Shown here: positions 47,801 through 59,800 of the stretch, piece by piece | How positions within the stretch are numbered: the stretch's first letter is position 1 | How the letters are laid out: each line of letters begins with the position of its first letter | Source: Telopea speciosissima | Taxonomy: Eukaryota > Streptophyta > Magnoliopsida > Proteales > Proteaceae | DNA: 64,000 nucleotides | Reading direction: 5' to 3' | Assembly: GCF_018873765.1 (NCBI RefSeq) | Contig: NC_057922.1 | Coordinates: forward strand, 66,736,755-66,800,754 | Notes under the pieces: model-generated | Seen by the model: the letters and a program-made list of their open reading frames with translations, nothing else | Told to the model about the DNA's origin: nothing | Databases searched by the model: none | Program-made: the position numbers and the translations under genes

Positions 47801-50800
47801 TGTGCATAATGAACCTGGACACTTTAATGTATCCGGGTCCGGGTCATGGGTCAACAGGTAATCCGTGAACATTCAACAGAAACAAAACAGACAAAGGGGA
47901 ATGGTTAGCTAGAATGGAAGAAGACATTTGGTTAATTAAATAACACGCGGAAAGTATAGCGTCACACATTTTTTGGGAACATGCATATGAATCATGAGGG
48001 ACCTAGCAATCATATGAGGATCAAGTATCGAAGTTTCAATTTGCTCTTATAGGACGGATTAATCTACGTCTAGTTTCGTTAGATTCTTTACGTAAGATTG
48101 CAAAGGATTCTTGGCGACTAAAAGAAAAAGTTGAAATTTTCCCTATCGGTAAGGGATTCTTGATCTACAAGTTTTCTTGCGAAGAAGACATGGCTGCTAT
48201 TTGGAAGAGAAGTCCTATAAGAGTAGAAGGTCAGCTTTGGCGATTCCAACTCAGGGAACTCGATTTCAATGTAAACTCAAAAAAGTTAACGAGACAACTT
48301 GTTTGGATCCATCTACCGGATCTTCCTTTCGAATATTGGAAGGAGGATATACTCTTTTCTGTTGCAAAGGCTGTTGGGAAACCAACTGCTCTGGACCGTC
48401 GAACAAGGGGAACTTTAGTGGGTCACTTTGCACGTCTTCTTGTTGATTTGGAAATTGGTGATCCACGTTTGGAGGAAATCAGTGTGGAAAGACAGCAAGT
48501 TGGTTCTTCTGATCCTTATTGTTTCAAACAAGCAGTCTGTACGAAGACGATATGGATCACTGTGGGTACTGCAGATAGGCCACACATAAATATTCCAAAG
48601 AAAGAAAAGAAAAGAATAATATCAGGTTGACTCTGATATTCCCAATTAGAATGAGAAAAATATGGTTGATGAACAGCGTGTTTCTATGGAGAATGGGTTG
48701 CAGCAGCGCCATACATCAACTCCTACCCCTATTGATAATATTAGGGACATGCATGATAATATCGATGATAAAAGCCATTCAGATCCTGATGCTGATTCTG
48801 AAACTCACGATAATATAAATGTGAGGCACCAAGAAGATGAATTCATGCCTGCTACTGAAGGCAGAGGACGTGGTAGGGGAAGAGGTACTGGGCTTGGAGT
48901 TGGCAGGTCTCCTGGACGTGGAGCAGGTCGTCCGCCAGGGGGAGGCAGATCTAAAGGTGGACAACAATCAAAAGGACGTGGTAGAACAAATGCTACTAAT
49001 GATGCTGATCAGAAAATGAGAAGAGGTAACAATGATCTTGTTACACATGATCACGAAGCCATAATGTTGGAGATGATTCAGCCCTTAAAGAGATGGTCCA
49101 AAGTACTTATCGTGATGGCACCATTACTGTTAATTTTCAAGAAGTAGCAGCAGTAGATGCAGTAGCCATGGAGAAGGAACAACAAGTTAGTTCATCTCAA
49201 GTTGAGCTTCGAAAGTCTAGAAGAAAAGAGGATCAGACTGTAAAAAGGTCTCATTGCCCATCCTCCTTGTTAAGATATGTATCACGAGTAGGGATTTGTC
49301 CCTATCTTGATTACATAGTCTAGTTGCTATTTCTTTGCTATGTTTCCCACTGTAGATTAGATTCTCTTGTTTCCTTATTAGATTAGCTTCCTATTTTCTC
49401 TCCTTGGCTGACAAGGAGTTAGTTTCCTTTTCTAATGTAACTTTCTCTTGATTTTATTATAAATAAGACAATGGGAGAAGAGACTACTCCCACGTTACTG
49501 AGAGCTAACATAGTCAGCTGCCCTTCTCTTCTTCTCCCTCAATCTCTCTCTCTCTTCTCTTTACTTGGTACTGGTCAGACAGATCCTTGGTTTCGTTACA
49601 TGGTATCAGAGCAGTAACCAATACCTGTTTCTCTCTGTGATTGCCGTTTTGAGAGTTGTCTTGGGTTTCCAGTTTGAAGAAGGAAACCCTAGTTCATAGA
49701 AGAAGAACTAGGGTTTCATATGGGATTCGAATGTTGACGACTGAAGTATTGTATGAAGAATCATACCTGATCAATTGACTCTGCTTCTCTGAAGTGTTTA
49801 TTCTGATTTTGCTTCTGCTGGTTTCTTTGTTGCGATTACTGCTGCTATCGATCTGGTTTCTCGTAATATTGGTATTTCCGCTGGTTTTCTCGGTGGGTTT
49901 CTTCCTGCCTCGATTCATTGGTTTTCGCCTCTGGTTCACGGTGGAGTTTCACGCTGGAGGTAAGGTGATGAGTTCAATCAGATCGTTCGCTCCTTGTGTG
50001 AGACAGTCATGCTACTCGTTTACTTGGTAACCAGTTTCTTGCTGGTCCTATTTGCTTGCTGTTATTGTGTTTTGGTTTCTCCCTGGTTTCGATCTGACTT
50101 GCAACTACCGCCAAGGCTGATTTCAGGATCACCACTTCAACCATCGCTAATCTCTGGACTCAATATTGTGGGAATCAATAGGCCCTGGTATTACGTTACA
50201 GCATCTTAAATTTCAGGCTGAACCAAGCTTGCAAGAGAGAGAACTATTAACTGAATAATTTTGGGTTTCCGCTGGATTTGCTGGTTCTGTTGAGTCGTAA
50301 GGAAGAAGATAGCATCCTTCTCTACAATTCCTTTTATTTTATTTTAACCTAATTTTCCCATATTACCCCCATCTTATGTTACTATGCCCATATCACGTTA
50401 CTTTAGCCTATTTTACAAGTATCACGTTACTTGTTAATCTTGGTTTTGCCTTATTTTATTCCAATAATGCCCCTCCATTAAAGCCCATCCACTTTTGTTT
50501 TTCCTACATTACCCCTCCCCTTGCTTTATTATTCAACTTTATCCTTATTTTATTTTCAATTACAAGTTTACCCTTGGCCCTGTTTGTGCTTTACTTGAAT
50601 TTCTTTAATTACAGCCTTGCCCTTCCCTTTTCACATTGAGTTAATTACAGTTCTGTCATTAACCCTTGCATTATTGCTTATTGTGCACTTCGATGGATCC
50701 ATACCGATTCCAGGATATTTTGATCTGATTTCCGCATTACTTGGGGATTGCGTGAAGTAATTACAGAATTACCATTGGACATATATATTTACCATATTAT

Positions 50801-53800
50801 TATTTGGTGGGCCCTTGATCACATCAATATGGGGTTCCAATTTTGTGAAGATTGGCACTTGCATGACACTTATTTGCTACAGTGAGGGGAGATTGGAAAT
50901 TATTTATTGGGATCTTACTTGCATGGAGATTACTTCTACCGTGAAGGAGTGAATTGGAGGTTATTGGGATCTTGTTGCAGCGCTAATCATGATTATTGGA
51001 TATTTTGTGATGCTGATTATTAGTGGTCATTATTTGTCCACGTATAATGCTACACGTGAGGGGGAGATTGAAGATTATTATTCTCTTATCTGCTCAAGTC
51101 TTCAACTCAAGCATATTTTTATCTGATGGTTATTATTTATTTGTTCGGCCTCAGCAACAATTTTATCTGAAGATGGTATTCAACAACAATTCATGTTTAT
51201 TTGGTCTCCAGCAACCTGACGTTGTCTGGTCCGTAGCAACCTTATGCTACACATTACTAGTGGGCCATAGCAACCTTATGCTAAATATTACCAGTGGGCC
51301 GTAGCAACCTTACAATCGTGGGTTTTGATATTGAGGCTTTCAGGCCTTGTGACCCTTGTGTGGGGTTTTGTGCCCTTTTGAGGTTTTTTGATATTGAGGT
51401 TTATGTGAGTGTAAGCCAAAACACTCTTGTTGTTGATGTTGCTGCTACGATATTGTGGGTTGCGGTTTTTGTACACTGCCGCCTATTTTTCTTGTTGCTG
51501 ATTGGATTTGACAGGAAGATTATTATCTACTGAAAGTGCTGATGATTGGTGTACTTGAGTTGATACTACTACCTGAAAGAAGTTCTCCCTGTGCTCACTA
51601 GTGTCTACTACTATTGTTTATGCTCAAGACTGGTGCTCCTCTTAATCTATGTTCTTGTTATTCCAAGCTGGAGCTTTTTGATATATGTATACTCCAGTTT
51701 GAGGGGGAGTGTTAAGATATGTATCAGGAGTAGGAGTTTGTCCCTATCGTGATTACATAGTCTACTTGCTATTTCTTTGCTATGTTTCCTACTCTAGATT
51801 AGATTCTCTTGTTTCCTTATTAGATTAGCTTCCTATTTTCTCTCCTTGGCTGACAAGGAGTTAGTTTCCTTTTCTAATGTAACTTTCTTTTGATTTTATT
51901 ATATATAAGACAAAGGGAGAAGAGACTACTCTCACGTTACTGAGAGCTAACTTAGTCGGCTGCCCTTCTCTTCTTCTCTCTCAATCTCTCTCTCTCTTCT
52001 CTTTACTTGGTACTGGTCAGACAGATCCTTGGTTTCGTTACACTCCTCAAATCAGTGATAATGTGTATCCTCTATTGGAATATTAGAGGAGTAAAGCGAG
52101 CCGATGCTAAAAGTGGTAACATGTTTTTCTAAATTACTTATGCCTGGCAAAACCAAATGTTGAGGTAATATGTTTTCCTTAACTGTTCTTTAACAAGCTT
52201 GGTTATTCATTCGACTTTATTCATAATCATCGTCATGATAAGGTTCCCAATCTTTGGGTTCTTTGGAAGTCAAATCTGTTACATCCCTCAATTGTGGGAT
52301 TTTCTGATCAATACATAACTATATCGGTGGATTGGATGGGACAGCATCCTATCATCACCTTTGTGCGTGTTAACTGCTTCAGAGTGAAGCGTAGAGACTT
52401 ATGGTCAGTCAATCAACCCCCATAATTTCCACCTTTGGTTCCTCAGCATGCTGTAGACAACTCCACTGCTAGGGTAATGGAGAGATTCAAGAAACTACAG
52501 CCGCCGGGTTTTCCAAGATCAGCTCGAGGCGATGGGCGGAGAGATGGATTAGTGCCCTGGAGAAGGCATTTGAAGTACTGGAGTGTACGGATGCACAAAA
52601 GATTATATGTATGGGCTATCGTTGCGAATGAAGTCGAAGCTTGGTGTCTTTGGATTGTTCTTGGTGATTTCAACGCTACACTCGAATCCCATGAAAAACA
52701 AGGGCCAGGAGCTTTTAATCTTGGGTCTGCATCTGATTTTGGTGCTTGAGCTAATTCTTGTAATCTCATCATGCTTAGTTCTCATGGGAGAAACTTCACC
52801 TGGACCAACAATAGAAGGATTGGTAATGTTAAGGCTGTGTTGAATCGCTCCTTTTGTAATGAAGCTTGGATTAATTTTGTTAGCTGAACCAAGAATGAGA
52901 GAATGGCTTGAGTGAATTGTTTCTTCACTTACAGCCCCTTCATTTATATCTTTTACTTATGAGCATAATTACAATGCCCTTGTATAGCCGACTATGCTTA
53001 TATCAGGGGAATAAATAAAGAAAAAAGGACAAAACACCCAAAATACCCTTATCGGGTTACATAACTGAACAAATTTATTTCATGATTGTTCCCAGAGAGA
53101 TACAAACTACTGCATCTGATCATTATCCAATTGGAGTCTATTTTGCATCTATTCTTGAGCCTCGAAATTGCCCCTTCAGGCTTAATAGATTCTAGATGGA
53201 GGATGATAGCTTTATGGATATTGTCAAGAATTCTTGGTGCATGGAAATTCAGGGATCCCCAATTTATAGGCTTTTTCAAAAGCTTAAAAGATTAAAGCCA
53301 ATTCTCCAAGCATGGGTCAAAAATATTTTTCCAAATATCAATACTGTCGTAAAAGAAACAAAGGCTGCTCATGATGTTATTCAAGATACTATTGATTCTT
53401 GTGGGTTGAATGATCAGTTATTTGATGAGGAAATAGAAGCAAAGGCTGCTTATTCCAAGGCTCTTAAACTGGAAGAAAAGTTAGGCTAAATGATTAACTC
53501 AAACATATAGGAATTCAAAGTTTTTCCACTTATCAATGAAGCTGCGCAGATCGAAAAACCAAATCAGATGTCTAACTAAGCCTGATGGTTCAATTGTGGA
53601 AGGTAGCTCGGAATTGATTGATTACATCAGTGGGCATTATGAAAATTTTCATAGTGCATCCCCTACTGAGTCTCATGTTGAGCTCTTAGATTGTATTCCC
53701 AGGATCATTAATGAGGTGGATACCCTTAGTCTTGAAGCAATTCCTTCAGTTGAGGAAATCAAAGTTGCAATTTGGGAGTTAGATCCAAAGAGTTCTCCAG

Positions 53801-56800
53801 GTCCAGATGGTTTCTCAAGAGTATTTTTTAGGAAATGCTGGGATATAATTGAAGATGATACTTGCCAGGCTGTCAGGGATTTTCTAGTTTGGTATTATGC
53901 CAAGGTGAGTGAACAATTGTTTTGTGACTTTAATCCCTAAAGTTAATGGTGCTTCTTCCCTGGACAAGTTCTGGCCTATCTGTATGGGTAACTTTTTTTT
54001 TGGTCAAGATTATATAAAAAATCTTGGTCTTGAGACTCTCTCCTATGCTTCACAGGTTAATATCTAAAGAACAAGGTGCCTTACAAAACGGCAAGATCAT
54101 CTTTGATAACATCAGTATGGCTTCTGAGTTAGCGAATTTAATGAACAGACTTATGAGAGGTAGAGCTCTTAGAATTAAATTAGATGTGTAGAAGGCCTTT
54201 GATACACTATCTTTGGAGTTTTTATTTGAGGTGCTCAACAAATCCGGCTTCAGCAGGAAATAGATTTCCTGGATTCGTTAACTATTTATTACTACCAAGA
54301 TTTCTTTCTTATTAAGTGGTGGACCTGTAGGCTTATTTGGAGTTGGGAGAGGTCTTCGTCAAGGAGATCCATTATCTCCTATTCTTTTTATTATTGCAGA
54401 GGAAGCTCTATGTAGAGGATTGAAGGGACTCACCAAAGAAGAGAACCTAAAATCAATCAAATTGCCGCGAAGTATTGAAGTTCCAACCCATTTGATATTT
54501 TCTGATGACATATTTATTATTATGAATGCTTCTTCCAGGTATATCAATGGCCTGAAGAGTTTTCTAGACAAATATCACAGCTTTTCGGGGCAATACATTA
54601 ATCTAGAAAAGAGTAAGTTCTTTTTGGGGAACATCTCACCATCTAGAAAGCAAGCAATTATATACACTAGGGATTCCTGTCTGCAAATTACCCATCAAAT
54701 ATCTTGGCATTCAGATTTCAAAGGAAGGGTTAGAAGAGAACCCTTGGTGCCCATCATGGACCAAATGAAGATTAAGATGGCAGGTTGGAACTTGGAAGGG
54801 AAGGCTTCTATCAATGGTGGGTCGAGTTGAGTTGGTTAGATCTGTTATATCTAGCATTCTAGTTCATAATTTCTCAGTTTATTGGTGGCCACCGAATCTG
54901 ATTTTAACTCTTAAAAGATGGATGAAAAACTTTATTTGGACTGGAGATATTGAATGATCAAAAGTTATTGTTTTAAAGTGGGATATTCTCTGTAGACCGA
55001 AGATTGAAGGTGGTCTAGGAATTAGAAGATTGCGGGACATCAATCAAGACCTCTTATGCAAGTTAGCTTGGAAAATCAAGCATGGTGATTCTCTATTGTG
55101 TAAATTCTTCAGAGCAAGATTCCTTCATCCATCTGGCTCTTTCAAAAATCTTACAACTCTTCTTCTATCTGGCCAAGATTAAAAAGAGTGGGATTATATA
55201 TCTTCTAAAGAGAGTTGGATTATTGGTAAGGGGAATAATATAAATTTTTGGAATGACACCTGGTTAGATAATCAGTCCATTGCTGAAACTTCAGAGCTCC
55301 AGCCTTCTCTATTCAAGGATTCAAAGATCGAAGTATCTGACTTCACCTTGAATAATCAATGGTCATTTCCAAGAGTTTCATCAACTAAAAAAATAATATT
55401 TTTGACGAAGCTAGCACTATCCGAATTCCACCTACGGAGGTTGAGGATAAATGCGTCTGGAGCCCTGTCACTTCCGGTACTTTTACCGTCCATTCAGCCT
55501 GGGATGAAATTAGACGGCGTAATCCTAAAGTTCCATGTTTTCATTGATATGGAATTCAAATCTCTTGCCCAAATTTTCAGTTTTTGGGTGGCGGTTAGTC
55601 TATGGTAAGCTACAAACTGATTATGCTTTGTGTTCTATTGGCTTTAATATGCGTTCTAGATGTGACCTATGCCAATCCTAATCAGAATCCCTTCAGCATC
55701 TTTTTCTGGAATGCAATTTTTCAAAGAAGATATGGTCTTGTATCCTTGATTGTTTTCAGCAGCATATGTATGAAGCAACTTCTATTCAAGAACTCATCCA
55801 ATGGTGGACTTGGAAATCACGTATTATTTTCTTCCAAGGTGCATGGAAAGCTGGCTTTGTGATTATCTTATACAATATATGGCTGGGAAGCAACTTCAAA
55901 AGACATGAAGGAAAAAAGATAACTCAATTAATTTTCAAAAAGATCTTACAAGATCTTGGGGACATCAGTAGCAAATTAAAAGAGTGGGTCTCTACTGTTA
56001 ACGATCTGATCTGTATCTCTAAATTGGTTGCTGCCGATCAAGTCTAGACCACCAGATCGTATTGTTGAAACTTATTGGTGCAAACTTGCATACCCATGTA
56101 TCAAACTTAATATTGATGGTTCATCTCTGGGTAATCCTGGAAGGACTAGCAAAGAGGGGTCTTTAGAGACTCTCATGGAAATATTATTCATGGCTTTAAA
56201 GAAAATCTTGGATTAAAACTATCTTTGCTACTGAATTTTTAGCTTTAATGAGAGGGCTTCACTTCATCAAGGCGTTGAGATTCACTGATGTATGGAATGA
56301 ATGTGATTCAGCCTCTGTTCTTCTTCTTGTTCAGGCAAATCAACTTCCATGATTTCTATGGCAAGATTGACTAAGTTGTCTGCAGTCTCTTCTAACTTCT
56401 ATAAGTTTGAGGATCTCTCACTAACTTAGAGAATCCAACCCAATAGCAGACTACCTATCAAGGGATGAAACAAATTTTGGAGTTTCGGGATGAGTTAATA
56501 CTTTTCTTGAAAGGATATCTTTTGAATGCCCATATATTGTTTTAGTTAGCTTTCTTCTGGGGAAGTCAGCCTTGTTGATGGCATTGCCGAAGATGGGGCT
56601 CTATCCTTTTTGTTCTTTGTAATATCTGGGAATGCCTAGGTTCTTTCTTTGTAATTTCCTTTTTTATTTAATACATTCATTCTGATTCCTAGTGGGGGGG
56701 GGGAAATGAGAGACCTAACAATCTCCAATAAATATCTGTTCTTCCATTCAACAACCCTATTCTATTGAGGTGTATAAGAACAACTAGTTTGATGAATCAT

Positions 56801-59800
56801 ACCATGACTAGAGCAAAAGGCCGAGATCTCACGCTAAGTATATTCAAGAGCATTATCAGACCGAAAAACTTTAATAGAAGCATCAAATTGAGTCTTTTTT
56901 AATGATAAAAATCTTTGAAAACAGAGCGAAACTCTGAAAGATTTTGCAATAAATACATCTATGTCAATCGGGAATGATCGTTTGCGAAAGGGACAAAATA
57001 AAAACATAATCTATTTTTGACACGACAAGGACCTCAAATATCAGAATGTGCTAAGGAAAATAAAGAGGACTTCTAGACACACACTACGAGAAGGACGACC
57101 GATGATGCTTCCTAAGTTCACATGTCTCACACTCAAGCCGAAACACCGATTTGTAACTAGGAACCATATGCTGAAGTTTGGATAAGGATAGATGGCCCAA
57201 CCTATAGTGCCATTGAGTAGGGGAAAGGTCACCGGAAGTGGTAGTAGCAGCAGTAGAAGGTCCAGTGCAATTTTGATTGTAGAGTCTAGCCTGCTCAATA
57301 GTAAGGTTGCTCCATTGCGACTTAGTGGTCGCGTGTGTTTGACATGTTAAAATTTCCCGACACTGTGAGGTCGTCGATTGTGCGTAAGATCGGCAGCCAG
57401 CACTTTAGTATTTTCGGTCAATCAACTTTTGCATGGATCCTTTTGGTTTTTGATCTATTTTCTTGATCTCATGTCTTTCCATCTTCTTTCTACTAGGGCA
57501 TCCCCTGTATGCGATGCGCCGTGTTGACGCCCGGATGCGGTGATAACTAGGCAAGGGCAAATGAGAGGAACTATGCCAGCCCAAAAACGTAGGATTAGAT
57601 TAGCTTCCTAGAACATTGGATCCTTAACGGGTAAGAGCTTGGAGTTGATAGATGTTATGAGGAGATGAAGGATTAATATAGCTCGTATCCAAGAGACAAG
57701 ATGGAAGGGTAAATATTTGACATTAATCAATATAATTTTTGACACAATAGATTTTGCCGGGAAAATGTTGAATGATGAAGTCCCAAATTCCTAGCCCCTT
57801 TTTCTGTGTGTGCTATGTGTCCAATATGGTAGTGGACAACTTCTTCTCTGACATCAGACATTAGTATTCTTGTCATGCAAAATATATTTTGCATGTGATT
57901 GTGAAAAAGGGTTCTGGGTATTAGGTTCCCCCCCCCACCCCCCCAAATGGCCATTGAGAAAGTCAAGTAGTAAGCTGTACTGCTATAATGATACTGATAT
58001 AAAGACTTGAGAAATAAAAGTGACATGCACAAAAATGAATCGAACAATATAATCTTTTTCCCATATCTAATTGTGACCAAGGACCAAAACCTACGTATGG
58101 GTCATTTAATTAATATTTGTACTTGCAGAGTTGACGTATCTGAATTCTGCATGTATAAAATCATGTTATTTTCTGAGTTTTGGACTACCTGGTTGTGTTT
58201 CACACTCAAACTGCTTGTATGGATTTCATAGTCTTTGTTTTCAGATTTATCACTGGTACAACATTTTTCTGAAAAGTTATTTTGTTCTTATCGCTGTCTT
58301 TTTCAATGTTCTTTTTGCTGATGAAGCATCTGACCTCATTTCTTCTAGTATGGTGGTCAAAGGAGTTGTTTGTAAGAAAAATGTAGCCCACCGGAGAATG
58401 ACATCAAAATTTCAGAAGCCTCGTTTTCTCATCCTTGGAGGAGCTCTTGAATATCAGCGGGTTTTGAATCTCCTCTCAAGTTTTGATACTCTTTTGCAGC
58501 AGGTTTCAATCATTTACCTTTGCATGTTCTTTAAATTTGTGCACTTGATAGTGAGAGTAAGGTGCTCATGCTGATATACATTGTTGTTGCCCTTACTTAA
58601 CAGCTCGAGCTTTTGGGATAAGCGGTTGTAACATGGTATCATAGTAGGGAAGTTGAGTGTTCAATCCCTGGGAAGTGCAACGGGGTTCCCCGACACTTTC
58701 TCCCCTTGGTGCTACGTGATGGTGTGCATGAGTGTGTGTCACGTGGGGCCGTGTATGCATAGGCCTGCATGTGCAGGGGGTGTTGATATACATCATTGTT
58801 GCCCCTTTCTTAACAGCTCGAGTTTTTGTGATAAGCGGTTGTAACAGTTTATGCAGGAGACTATCTCACTCTCTTGGAATCTCTTTTCAGTTTATACATT
58901 TAGGCATTTATTGCTTGCTACTTTTCAAACAAGTATATTCTTTCCTGGACTTTGTTTTCTCATGGCTTTTACATCCTTAGGAAATGGACCACTTGAAGAT
59001 GGCAGTTGCTAAGATAGATGCTCACCACCCCAATGTTCTGTTAGTAGAGAAGTCAGTCTCCCGTTTTGCTCAAGAGTACCTCCTTGCCAAAGACATATCA
59101 CTTGTTCTCAATATTAAGAGGCCACTGTTAGAGCGTATAGCCCGTTGCACAGGTGCACAAATTGTCCCTTCGATTGATCATCTCTCCTCACAGAAGCTGG
59201 GTTATTGTGATACGTTCCACGTGGAGAAGTTACTTGAAGAGCATGGCAGTGCTGGACAGGGTGGGAAGAAATTGGTGAAGACATTAATGTTCTTCGAAGA
59301 CTGTCCAAAGCCATTGGGTTGTACTGTAAGCGTCACAAAACTTTAGCCCCAACTCAATCTATTTTGGGTTGGGTATTTCAAAGTTTAAGTCATACTGACT
59401 GCAATATTTCTACAAATGGCATATTATTGGTTCAAAATCTTGGTAATTTGAATTGGTATATTATGTGATACTGCATTGGTACCTGCTGAGACCACCACTT
59501 TGTGTAGCTCACAACTTACCTGGGAGATCTTCGCTTCAATAATCAAGTTAATTGTGAACTTTACAAAGTTGCGTTGCAAAATTCAGTAAAAAAGGATGTA
59601 GATGGATCACTGAAACATTGATTGGAGGGTTGTTGAATGTGTTCTCCTAGGTCATGCACATCTATTGGTTGGTACAAGTACAACTGCCTATTTGTGTACC
59701 ATGCGTTTTGGCATGCCATTTGTAGATCTTTTGTTCACCATTAAGAAAAATTGTAGACCACTCAGTTCACCTGTTGATTACATCGTTTATCATTCTGATA

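Larger units (their letters stand above)
42735..47878 (-). mobile_element. Copia 2: Ty1/copia element with both LTRs (5.1 kb)
   Basis: Inserted in the integrase of copia 1, whose frame is visible on both sides. The minus-strand order is LTR, primer site TGGCATCAAAGC (47686-47675, a degraded initiator-Met type site), gag, protease, integrase, RT, RNase H, polypurine tract TTGAGGGGGAG, LTR. The LTRs differ by about eight substitutions and one 9-bp indel, so the insertion is fairly young. The flanking 5-mers GACAT and GAAAC are not a clean duplication. Frameshifts and lost catalytic residues show it is inactive. Confidence 0.92.
49268..52042 (+). mobile_element. Nonautonomous LTR retrotransposon without coding capacity (2775 bp)
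   Basis: LTRs at 49268-49600 and 51710-52042, 333 bp each, starting TGTTAAGATATG and ending TTTCGTTACA. I count about 14 differences (roughly 4%). TSD CTCCT lies at 49263-49267 and 52043-52047. The primer site TGGTATCAGAGCAGTAACC follows the left LTR immediately, and the polypurine tract GAGGGGGAG precedes the right one. The 2.1-kb interior has no gag or pol similarity and only short open frames. It holds a small tandem array of the phrase AGTGGGCC(A/G)TAGCAACCTTA (about 51200-51310). LTR ends and polypurine tract are of Ty1/copia style, so I infer a large nonautonomous derivative using copia proteins in trans. Confidence 0.92.
48012..56705 (+). mobile_element. LINE 2: L1-type LINE in copia 1, with two LTR insertions
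   Basis: Target duplication ATGAGGGACCTAGCAATC (47994-48011) against ATGAGAGACCTAACAATC (56706-56723), 16 of 18 identical. Both copies encode the copia 1 stretch (A/V)RSL. The element begins inside ORF1 (DUF4283-type domain), so it is 5'-truncated. It continues with endonuclease, RT, zinc-binding region and RNase H. It is interrupted by the LTR element at 49268-52042 and a solo LTR at 52878-53071; without these it is about 5.7 kb. Its 3' end is a run of ten G's plus a few A's (56694-56706) rather than poly(A). Confidence 0.9.
32545..57300 (-). pseudogene. Copia 1: gag-pol remnant broken into pieces by insertions
   Basis: Minus-strand Ty1/copia polyprotein, read from right to left. Pre-integrase [20 protein letters not shown] and integrase [21 protein letters not shown] lie at 57300-56724. 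Integrase continues with LMIHMHVPK and [18 protein letters not shown] at 48011-47879, and [15 protein letters not shown] and [10 protein letters not shown] at 42734-42540. RT and RNase H lie at 42100-41098 ([36 protein letters not shown]) and then 33024-32560 ([21 protein letters not shown]). The RT catalytic box reads YVDN instead of YVDD (about 41575). Gag and protease are missing. Gaps between pieces are the later insertions listed separately. Confidence 0.88.
31706..58348 (+). other. FAB1 intron 2: 26.6-kb giant intron filled with nested transposons
   Basis: Donor GAAAG/GTAAAT at 31706 and acceptor CTTCTAG ending at 58348. Exons on both sides join as ...[13 protein letters not shown], conserved in plant FAB1. 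Only the edges (31706 to about 31770, and about 57724 to 58348) look like native intron. The rest is copia 1 with everything inserted into it, listed separately. A C-rich run lies at 57928-57946. Confidence 0.92.
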
